Assembly (NCBI RefSeq): GCF_030152825.1
Contig: NZ_JASLIP010000067.1
Location: 1-37,855 of the forward strand
Reading direction: 5' to 3'
From: Corynebacterium sp.
Lineage (GTDB): Bacteria > Actinomycetota > Actinomycetes > Mycobacteriales > Mycobacteriaceae
Length of the DNA: 37,855 bases
Numbering within the stretch: the first letter of the stretch is position 1; each line of letters opens with the position of its first letter. The translations under genes were made by a program, and so were the position numbers. Of this stretch, positions 31,862 to 37,855 are shown piece after piece. A model generated the notes under the pieces. The model was not told the origin of the DNA. It ran no database searches and saw nothing but the letters and a program-made list of their open reading frames with translations.

Positions 31862-33189
31862 TGTGTCTCACCTTCCCGGCGCGTGTTCGACCCGGCGCCA
31901 TCGACCCGATCGTATCCGGTCGTGGGCACCGTGATCGAGATGCCGGTTCCCTCTCCGGGGGCGGACTCGATGGTCATCTCGCCGCCGAGCGTCTCGACGC
32001 GACGGTAGACGCCGGAGAGGCCGAGGCTGCCGCCGGTAGCTCCGCGGTCGATGGCATCGCTGGGGTCAAAGCCCGCGCCGTTGTCGACGACGTCGAGAAT
32101 GACGTCTCCCGGGTGGAAGGTCAGCGAGAGTTTGGCACGGTCGGCCCCGGCGTGGCGAACCACGTTGGATACGAGTGACTGGGCGCAGCGCAGCAGCCCT
32201 TCCTCCACTTCGTCGGGCAACGGGCGGGGCGCGCCGTCGGTCTCGAAGCTCAGCTTCTCTCCGAGCGGGGTGGAGCTGGCTAGCCGTGCCAGGGCCACGG
32301 GCAGCGCTGCTCCCTCTAGTGGGGCGGGCTGCAGGGCGGCAATGATGCGGCGGGTCTCGGCGAGGTTCTCGGAGGCGGTGGCTCTGGCCAGCCGCACCTG
32401 GGTGAGCATCCGCTGGTGCACCGCCTCGATCTTCGGCTGGTCTGCGGGGTGTTGGGCAGCGGCCCGCTTTCCCCCGCTATCGGGCGCTCCCCCGGCCTCG
32501 CCTACCCCAGCCGGGCTGGCTCCCTCCAGCTGGGATTCCACGGCGGTGAGCAGCATGTGGATGCTGGATAGTCCCTGGGCCACGGTGTCGTGGATGTCGC
32601 CAGCCAGTCGCATCCTTTCATCGGCCTCACCCGCCTTGCGGGAGCTGGCCAGGGCTTCTTCGCGGGCCGCGACCAGGGCATCGAGGGCACGTGCCTTGGC
32701 GGTGGCTTCCCGGTGCAGCAGCTGGAACCCGACCCCCAGGGTCCAGGCGACCGCGGCCCCGATGGTCGGTCCGGTCACCGCGCCGATGTTCCAACCGATG
32801 TGGCCGACCAGCATCGTCACGACCCCGAGCGTGAGTGCGGCGACCACCACCGCGGAGATCCGCGGGCTAAACACGTACACAGCGAGGAAGAACATCGGGA
32901 AGACGACGAATGCGCCCTCCAGCTGCCCGATAGACATCACGGCCCACGACCCCACCAGCAGGGCGAACCAGGTGGGCGCGCCCACCCAGCGGGTGACGAG
33001 TCGCTGGCTGCAGTAGATCACCCAGAACAAGCCCAGACCGACCCAGGTCATCGGGTGGGTGGCCCGCCAGGCCACGAGGATGAGCAGGCCGATCATCAGC
33101 ACCTGCAGGCCCAGCCACAGCCCGTGGGAGAGCTTGTCGAGGGTCGCTGGCTGCGAGGTGACTGGGTGGGTGCGCGGGTCTTCGTTCAC
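31858..33189 (-). CDS. chrS: Histidine kinase, ChrS-like heme sensor
   Basis: Membrane sensor kinase of the NarL/HisKA_3 class. The 443-residue protein has about five or six hydrophobic segments (25-155), a coiled linker, the phosphorylation motif GDIHDTVAQG (His200), an N-box SNVVRHA (341-347), DNGAGF (369-374) and a GLSG lid (390-393). An unusual Gly/Ala/Pro-rich insertion (about 222-253) splits the dimerisation helices. GTG 33189 follows TAGGGT by 6 nt, with GGAGG inside that gap, so either a leaderless or a close ribosome-site start is possible. Heme as ligand is inferred from the divergent hrtBA and known C. glutamicum/C. diphtheriae systems. Confidence 0.88.
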   Translation of the reverse strand: MNEDPRTHPVTSQPATLDKLSHGLWLGLQVLMIGLLILVAWRATHPMTWVGLGLFWVIYCSQRLVTRWVGAPTWFALLVGSWAVMSIGQLEGAFVVFPMFFLAVYVFSPRISAVVVAALTLGVVTMLVGHIGWNIGAVTGPTIGAAVAWTLGVGFQLLHREATAKARALDALVAAREEALASSRKAGEADERMRLAGDIHDTVAQGLSSIHMLLTAVESQLEGASPAGVGEAGGAPDSGGKRAAAQHPADQPKIEAVHQRMLTQVRLARATASENLAETRRIIAALQPAPLEGAALPVALARLASSTPLGEKLSFETDGAPRPLPDEVEEGLLRCAQSLVSNVVRHAGADRAKLSLTFHPGDVILDVVDNGAGFDPSDAIDRGATGGSLGLSGVYRRVETLGGEMTIESAPGEGTGISITVPTTGYDRVDGAGSNTRREGETQ

Positions 33190-33195
33190 GCCTCC

Positions 33196-33201
33196 ACCCT
33201 A
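33196..33201 (-). promoter_or_regulatory. -10 box of chrSA
   Basis: Minus-strand TAGGGT ends 6 nt before GTG 33189. The dyad at 33228-33249 lies just upstream of the expected -35 position. Confidence 0.5.
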
Positions 33202-33227
33202 CCCCCCACGGCCTGGGGCTTTGGGCC

Positions 33228-33249
33228 GACTCATCCTTTCGTATGAGTC
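33228..33249. promoter_or_regulatory. Dyad GACTCAT-N8-ATGAGTC between chrS and hrtB
   Basis: Perfect 7-bp arms with an 8-nt spacer. It is placed where an activator would contact polymerase at both divergent promoters. Likely the ChrA binding site, but this is inferred from position only. Confidence 0.6.
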
Positions 33250-33277
33250 AAAGTCCACCCCCACAGCCGATGTATTA

Positions 33278-33295
33278 CTCGCCGCGCCCGGCGAG
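33278..33295 (+). other. Hairpin in the hrtB upstream region
   Basis: CTCGCCG-CGCC-CGGCGAG, perfect 7-bp stem ending 9 nt before the hrtB ATG. It would mask the ribosome site region (GCGAG). TGTATTACT just before it is the best -10 candidate. Together they suggest control of hrtB at both RNA synthesis and translation. Confidence 0.45.
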
Positions 33296-33304
33296 CATAG
33301 AAGT

Positions 33305-34312
33305 ATGTTTCAAGGTCTTAAAGAGCTCCGTTCCGCCCCAAGCCGCACTGCGCTGATCACCCTGACGGTCGCCATGATCACCGTGATGGTGACCTTCCTG
33401 GCTTCCCTCGCCGCGGGTCTGAAATATCAGTCGGTGTCCGCGCTCCAGGAGCGCCTGAGCGACGATCAGGTGCTGGTCCTCGAGGACTCCGGCACCGCGT
33501 CGCTATCCTCCTCCCGCCTCAGCGAATCCCAGATCGACACGCTGCGCGAGGACTACGGCGCCTCCCTGCTCGTCGTCGTCCGGGAGCGCGTGGACTCCAC
33601 CCCTGTGTCCGTGTTCAGCTCCCCTGATATCCCGCACGGTGTTGCGCAGGTTCCGTCCGAGTTTGAGGACGACGCCCTCGCCCAGGCCTCCGGCACACCC
33701 GGCACCATCACGCTGGGCGGCAGCGATTTCCAGGTCGAGCGCCCGGACCGGGACCTCTACTTCGACCACCAGCCGGTGATCTTCGTGTCTGACGCCGATG
33801 CTGGGAGCCTGCGCACCAACTCCCTGGCGGCCGTCGTGGACGCCGAGGCAATCGATTCCGCGGGCGGGGCACCCGAGAGCACGGTGGCGCTGAGCGGCGA
33901 TGACCGGTGGAATGCCTCGGCCTCCTATACCGGTGAGCAGCTCTCGCTGAACCTCATGATCAACCTGCTGTACGTGATTTCCGCCCTCGTGCTCGGCGCC
34001 TTCTTCATGGTGTGGACGATCCAGCGCCTGCGCGGCGTGGCGATCTCCTCGGCTCTTGGTGCGTCCCGCCGGGTGCTGATCGCCGACTCGCTGGGCCAGG
34101 CCGTGGTCGTCCTGGCCGTGGGAATCCTCGGCGGGCTCGCGGTCACTGGCGTTGTCGGCATCGCCCTGGCTGGCACCCTGCCGATCGACCTCACCGCTGG
34201 CACGATGCTCCAGCCCGCTGGCATCCTGCTCCTCGCGGGTCTGGCAGGTTCCGCGCTCTCGCTGCGCCCCGTGCTGAAGGTCTCCCCACACGAGGCCATG
34301 GCGGCAGCCTAA
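33305..34312 (+). CDS. hrtB: Heme exporter permease HrtB (FtsX/MacB type)
   Basis: ABC-exporter permease of 335 residues. It has one N-terminal membrane helix (ALITLTVAMITVMVTFLASLAAG), a large outer domain (about 45-215), then three C-terminal helices (LMINLLYVISALVLGAFFMVW, AVVVLAVGILGGLAVTGVVGIAL, AGILLLAGLAGSALSL), the FtsX layout. RLRGVAISSALGASRRVLIADSLGQ is the typical coupling segment for the ATPase. It is followed 51 nt later by hrtA and diverges from chrSA. Function as heme efflux pump follows C. glutamicum and C. diphtheriae HrtAB. Start ATG 33305 (MFQGLKELR) precedes the first helix directly; no strong ribosome site is visible. Confidence 0.9.
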   Translation: MFQGLKELRSAPSRTALITLTVAMITVMVTFLASLAAGLKYQSVSALQERLSDDQVLVLEDSGTASLSSSRLSESQIDTLREDYGASLLVVVRERVDSTPVSVFSSPDIPHGVAQVPSEFEDDALAQASGTPGTITLGGSDFQVERPDRDLYFDHQPVIFVSDADAGSLRTNSLAAVVDAEAIDSAGGAPESTVALSGDDRWNASASYTGEQLSLNLMINLLYVISALVLGAFFMVWTIQRLRGVAISSALGASRRVLIADSLGQAVVVLAVGILGGLAVTGVVGIALAGTLPIDLTAGTMLQPAGILLLAGLAGSALSLRPVLKVSPHEAMAAA

Positions 34313-34363
34313 GCACCCCACTCCCGACATCGACCCCAACCACGCCTTCCAAGGAGAAAACCC

Positions 34364-35137
34364 ATGACCACCGCAACCTCGCACAGCACCCAGACCCTGC
34401 AGCAGAAGCGCAATGCACGCTCCGGTTCCGGGCTCACGATGGACGCCATCACCCTGGAGGTCACCGATGGCGCGGCAACCCGCCGCGTTCTGAATGACAT
34501 CTCCCTGCACATCGCCCCTGGCGAGCTGGTGGGTATTACCGGCCCGTCTGGTTCCGGCAAGTCCACCCTGCTGTCCGTGGCTGGCTGCCTGCAGGAGCCG
34601 ACGAGCGGCGAGGCCGTATTGACCGCGGCCGACTCCGGCGAAACACTGAGGCTCACCGGACACTCCGCCCGCGAGGCGGCACGCATCCGCCGCAGCCACA
34701 TTGGCATCGTCTTCCAACAGCCGAACCTATTGCCCTCCCTGCGGGTCAAGGATCAGCTCATGGCGATGCTGCACCTCGGCTCCCCGTGGCCCCTGCAGCG
34801 CAAGGCCAAGCAGGCTGCCTCCCAGCGCGCCGACGAGCTGCTGGATGCTGTGGGTCTGGGTGGCCTGCGGCAGCGCAAGGTCGGCGAGCTCTCCGGCGGG
34901 CAGCAGGCCCGGGTCAACCTCGCCCGCGCTCTCATGAACTCCCCACAGCTCCTGCTCGTCGACGAGCCCACCGCGGCACTGGATACCACCACAGCGACCC
35001 AGGTCACCGAGCTGATTCGACGGATGGCTCGGGAGTCCGACGCGGCCACCCTGTATGTCTCCCACGACCAAGATCAGCTGGCCACCCTGGACCGCGTGGT
35101 GACTCTCGTGGACGGCGAGATCACCGAGAGCCGCTAA
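34364..35137 (+). CDS. hrtA: Heme exporter ATPase HrtA
   Basis: ABC ATPase that powers HrtB. The 257-residue protein has Walker A GPSGSGKST, a Q-loop (FQQPN), signature LSGGQQARV, Walker B LLLVDEP and the H-loop SHDQDQ, in the order of MacB/LolD-type ATPases. About 25 polar residues precede the core (MDAITLEV), and an internal ATG at 34439 is a possible alternative. AAGGAG 7 nt before ATG 34364 favours the longer form. A strong hairpin terminator follows 14 nt after the stop. Confidence 0.92.
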   Translation: MTTATSHSTQTLQQKRNARSGSGLTMDAITLEVTDGAATRRVLNDISLHIAPGELVGITGPSGSGKSTLLSVAGCLQEPTSGEAVLTAADSGETLRLTGHSAREAARIRRSHIGIVFQQPNLLPSLRVKDQLMAMLHLGSPWPLQRKAKQAASQRADELLDAVGLGGLRQRKVGELSGGQQARVNLARALMNSPQLLLVDEPTAALDTTTATQVTELIRRMARESDAATLYVSHDQDQLATLDRVVTLVDGEITESR

Positions 35138-35151
35138 ACCCGGATAAGACT

Positions 35152-35183
35152 TCGGCCCGGCCTGCGCGTGCAGGCCGGGCCGA
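35152..35183. terminator. Strong hairpin between convergent hrtA and ispG
   Basis: Perfect 14-bp stem (TCGGCCCGGCCTGC and its complement) with a GCGT loop. Neither side has a long U-run. Its location between convergent genes fits a bidirectional terminator. Confidence 0.75.
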
Positions 35184-35208
35184 TCGTCGTCATAACAGGG
35201 AAAGAACC

Positions 35209-36369
35209 CTAGCGGGTGACCTTCACCTCGGCGGAAGCGCCCTCCACGGCCTCCATGCCCTGCTCCTCGGCGATGCGGTGGGCCTCCTCGATGAGAGTCT
35301 CGACGATCTGGTCCTCGGGCACGGTCTTGATGACCTCACCCTTGACGAAGATCTGTCCCTTGCCGTTGCCGGACGCCACGCCAAGGTCGGCGTCCCGAGC
35401 CTCGCCCGGACCGTTGACCACGCAGCCCATGACAGCCACGCGCAGCGGGAACTCCATGCCCTCCAGGCCGGCGGTGACCTCCTCGGCCAGGGTGTAGACG
35501 TCCACCTGGGCGCGACCACAGGACGGGCAGGAAACAATCTCCAGCTTGCGGGGGCGCAGGTTCAGCGACTGCAGAATCTGGTCGCCGACCTTGATCTCCT
35601 CCACCGGGTCCGCAGACAAGGACACGCGGATCGTGTCGCCGATGCCCTGGGAGAGCAGCGCACCGAAGGCCACGGAAGACTTGATGGTGCCCTGGAAAGC
35701 CGGGCCCGCCTCGGTCACGCCAAGGTGCAGCGGGTAGTCCGTCTTCGCCGCCAGCTGGCGGTAGGCCTCAACCATCACGACCGGGTCGGAGTGCTTCACG
35801 GAGATTGCGATGTCGCCGAAGCCGTGTTCCTCGAACAGGCCGGCCTCCCAGATGGCGGACTCCACCAATGCCTCGGGGGTGGCCTTGCCGTACTTTTCGA
35901 GCAGGCGCTTATCCAGGGATCCGCCGTTGACACCGATACGGATCGGAATGCCTGCGTCCCCAGCGGCCTTGGCGACCTCCTTGACGCGGCCGTCGAATTC
36001 CTTGATATTGCCCGGGTTGACACGCACCGCGGCGCACCCAGCGTCGATGGCCTGGAAGATATAACGTGGCTGGAAGTGAATGTCAGCGATCACCGGGATC
36101 GGGGACTTCTTGGCAATGATCGGCAGAGCCTCGGCATCGCGAGGCTTCGGGCAGGCCACGCGAACGATGTCGCAACCCGACGCGGTCAGCTGGGCGATCT
36201 GCTGCAGCGTCGCATTGATGTCGTGCGTCTTCGTGGTCGTCATCGACTGCACCGAGATCGGGTGCTCACTGCCGACTCCCACGTCGCCGACCATCAGCTG
36301 GCGGGTCTTCCGGCGCGGCGCGAGCGTGGGTGGAGGTCCATCTGGGATTCCCAGAGAAATGCCGGACAT
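35209..36369 (-). CDS. ispG: 4-hydroxy-3-methylbut-2-enyl diphosphate synthase
   Basis: Iron-sulfur enzyme of the MEP isoprenoid pathway (GcpE). The 386-residue protein has the TIM-barrel part (PISVQSMTTTKTHD, VNPGNIKEF, IRIGVNGGSLDK). The C-terminal cluster domain has Cys281 and Cys284 (CPSCGRAQ), Cys316 and Glu323 (GCVVNGPGEA). ATG 36369 is preceded by AAAGGGG about 12 nt away, a rather long spacing. It follows rip1 by 127 nt; in actinobacteria dxr-rip1-ispG is a conserved series. Confidence 0.97.
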   Translation of the reverse strand: MSGISLGIPDGPPPTLAPRRKTRQLMVGDVGVGSEHPISVQSMTTTKTHDINATLQQIAQLTASGCDIVRVACPKPRDAEALPIIAKKSPIPVIADIHFQPRYIFQAIDAGCAAVRVNPGNIKEFDGRVKEVAKAAGDAGIPIRIGVNGGSLDKRLLEKYGKATPEALVESAIWEAGLFEEHGFGDIAISVKHSDPVVMVEAYRQLAAKTDYPLHLGVTEAGPAFQGTIKSSVAFGALLSQGIGDTIRVSLSADPVEEIKVGDQILQSLNLRPRKLEIVSCPSCGRAQVDVYTLAEEVTAGLEGMEFPLRVAVMGCVVNGPGEARDADLGVASGNGKGQIFVKGEVIKTVPEDQIVETLIEEAHRIAEEQGMEAVEGASAEVKVTR

Positions 36370-36451
36370 GAAGGTCTCTAGCCCCTTTCGAAGAAAATAC
36401 AGTGCTGCGGATCAAGCAGCGTGCCCCTCCCAGCCTAATACCGCTCCGGCG

Positions 36452-36474
36452 CCAGCGGGCAACGCCCCCGCTGG
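36452..36474. other. Hairpin between rip1 and ispG
   Basis: CCAGCGGG and CCCGCTGG pair perfectly around a 7-nt loop, 22 nt after the rip1 stop. No U-run follows on the minus strand, so it may be a partial terminator or a processing stem. The rest of the 127-nt gap shows nothing clear. Confidence 0.4.
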
Positions 36475-36496
36475 TGCGGTGCGGACTGGGTTGCAA

Positions 36497-37855
36497 CTAG
36501 AACAGCCGCACGGGGTTGATCACGTCCGCGACGATGACGATGGCGCCAAAGACCATCAGCAGCAGCGCCACACCGTAGGTCAGTGGCAGCAGCTTGCGGT
36601 GGTCCACCGGCTGGCCCGGCTCCTTACCGCGGCAGCGGCGCAGCCCATCGCGAATGCGCTCGTAGATAGCCACCGCGATGTGCCCGCCATCGAGCGGTGG
36701 CAGCGGTACCAGGTTGAAGGCAGCCAAGAAGAGGTTCAGGCTAGCCAACATCATGAGGAAAGAACGCCACTGCTCGTGTTGGACCAGCTCCCCGCCGATG
36801 CGGGAAGCGCCCACCACGCTCATGGGGGAATCATCCGCGCGCTCGGCTCCGAAGATCGCCGCGACCACTCCTGGCACCTTCGCAGGCAGCGCGACCAACC
36901 CCTTGGCCGTCTCGGAGACCATGTAGCCGGTGAAGGAGAAGGTTCCGCCCACCGCGGTTGCCGGGTTGTATTCGACGTTGCCCGGCGGCTTGATCGTGAT
37001 GCCAATCGCACCGGCCAGCCTCGTGGAGCCATCCTGGTTGCGCCGTTCGACGATGTCGACGTCGACCTGCTTGACCTCGTCCGTGCCATCGGTGTGTTGC
37101 ACGCGCATCGGCACGGGGAGGGTATCGCCCACGCTGAGTTCGCGGCCCTGCGTTTGTGACTCACCGCCCGCGGCGCCAGCCGCGTTCTCCGAGACGAGTC
37201 GGTCAATGGCCTTGGTGAAGTCCGGGAAGGTGGGCACCTCCTGGCCATCCACATCGGTGATGGTGTCCCCTGGCTTGATGCCCGCAGCGGCTGCGGGGCC
37301 GTCGCCCGTGCAGGCCGCCAGCGTGCCGTCTGCCCCCTGGGTCGGAGGGGCGCACTGGGTGGACTGCACGGTGGTGCGGATATCCGCCTTGTGGTCGGGC
37401 AGGCCCCAGATATTCGCCACCGAATAGAGCACGATCAGAGCGACAAGCACATTGACGGCGATGCCGCCGGAGAGCACGATGACCCGCTGCCACCAGGGCT
37501 TGCGGTACATCGCGTGGGGCTTTTCTTCCTCGCTGAGCTCGTCCAGCGGGGTCATGCCGGCGATCTCGCAGAAGCCGCCGAGCGGGATCGCCTTGATCCC
37601 GTACTCGGTTTGCGGCACGCCACCGGTCGGGTCGGTAGCAACCTCCGTCTCCGCCATCAGCGGAGCCGGATTCGCCGGGACGTTAGCAACGTCGACGTCG
37701 ACGTCGGCTGTTCCCGCGGCGGCAGCTGCACGTCCCTTCTCCCTCGGCGCGGTCGACCACAGGGTCGGTCCGAAGCCAATGAAGTATCGGCGCACCCGCA
37801 TGCCGAAGGCGCGGGCGGCGAACATGTGCCCCGCCTCATGCAGCGCAATGCTGAT
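36497..37855 (-). CDS. rip1: Site-2 zinc metalloprotease Rip1/RseP family, 5' end cut by window edge
   Basis: Intramembrane protease that releases membrane-bound regulators. The zinc motif HEAGH lies at the very start of the visible part (ISIALHEAGHMF), so the first helix begins outside the window. A PDZ domain follows (DGPAAAAGIKPGDTITDVDGQEVPTF), and the second metal motif NLVPLPPLDGGHI is near the C-terminus, ahead of a last membrane segment. A poorly conserved Ala/Val/Pro-rich stretch of about 40 residues (AAAAAGTADVDVDVANVPANPAPL) interrupts the usual join between the WST segment and TEYGIKAIPLGGF. In M. tuberculosis Rip1 cleaves anti-sigma factors; the substrates here are unknown. Confidence 0.94.
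   Translation of the reverse strand: MSIALHEAGHMFAARAFGMRVRRYFIGFGPTLWSTAPREKGRAAAAAGTADVDVDVANVPANPAPLMAETEVATDPTGGVPQTEYGIKAIPLGGFCEIAGMTPLDELSEEEKPHAMYRKPWWQRVIVLSGGIAVNVLVALIVLYSVANIWGLPDHKADIRTTVQSTQCAPPTQGADGTLAACTGDGPAAAAGIKPGDTITDVDGQEVPTFPDFTKAIDRLVSENAAGAAGGESQTQGRELSVGDTLPVPMRVQHTDGTDEVKQVDVDIVERRNQDGSTRLAGAIGITIKPPGNVEYNPATAVGGTFSFTGYMVSETAKGLVALPAKVPGVVAAIFGAERADDSPMSVVGASRIGGELVQHEQWRSFLMMLASLNLFLAAFNLVPLPPLDGGHIAVAIYERIRDGLRRCRGKEPGQPVDHRKLLPLTYGVALLLMVFGAIVIVADVINPVRLF

Noticed and set aside
33059..33304. Upstream extension of the hrtB frame
   Set aside because: It would overlap chrS and include the dyad and promoter region; the first membrane helix starts right after ATG 33305.
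1..37855. CRISPR array, tRNA/rRNA genes, insertion sequences, prophage or toxin-antitoxin genes
   Set aside because: No spaced direct repeats, cloverleaf sequences, transposase or phage proteins were seen; gene order is conserved core throughout.

Overview
The window is chromosomal core sequence of a high-GC actinobacterium, almost certainly a Corynebacterium. Reasons: mycothione reductase (mycothiol redox), ThyX in place of ThyA beside dapA and dapB, the adjacent PptT/PptH pair, malate:quinone oxidoreductase, and a two-component system plus heme-exporter block between a penicillin-binding protein and ispG, which I recall from C. glutamicum (chrSA-hrtBA). From memory, the gene order is a condensed version of the M. 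tuberculosis Rv2752c to Rv2869c stretch. Both edges cut a gene: RNase J on the left loses its C-terminus and the Rip1/RseP protease on the right loses its first residues. I see no tRNA, rRNA, IS element, prophage, CRISPR array or attachment site. No intergenic stretch exceeds about 220 bases.

Layout. (1) 1-4540, minus: dapB-thyX-dapA-rnj, linking lysine/diaminopimelate synthesis, thymidylate synthesis and RNA decay. (2) 4681-8520, minus: ribF, rpsO, pnp, each followed or preceded by its own hairpin terminator or promoter. (3) truB (plus) diverges from ribF across only 30 bp and converges on pptT. (4) 9558-12789, minus: dinF-type MATE exporter, pptH and pptT; the last two overlap and are expected to carry out opposing reactions on carrier-protein phosphopantetheine. 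(5) 12881-18674, minus: the translation/transcription-factor operon rimP-nusA-ylxR-infB-rbfA. (6) 18733-19920, plus: a Tat-type lipoprotein with a DUF4439-like region. (7) proS (minus) diverging from yaaA (plus). (8) cobA/cysG-type uroporphyrinogen methyltransferase, mqo (minus), then an alpha/beta hydrolase and mtr (plus). (9) map and a class B penicillin-binding protein (minus). (10) chrS-chrA (minus) diverging from hrtB-hrtA (plus), a heme-stress sensor and exporter. (11) ispG and rip1 (minus).

The coding content is conserved housekeeping; I found no new multi-gene system. The more interesting layer is regulatory. At least ten transcription units have a TANNNT -10 box ending 6 to 8 nt before the start codon, which predicts leaderless mRNAs. 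In the ribF/truB gap two such boxes sit back to back 5 bp apart. A perfect TAGAC-N6-GTCTA operator, the known McbR sulfur-regulator motif, abuts the -10 box of the siroheme/corrinoid methyltransferase gene. A 7-8-7 dyad lies upstream of both chrS and hrtB. A long inverted repeat spans the mqo/hydrolase divergent promoters. Structured leaders precede pnp and infB.
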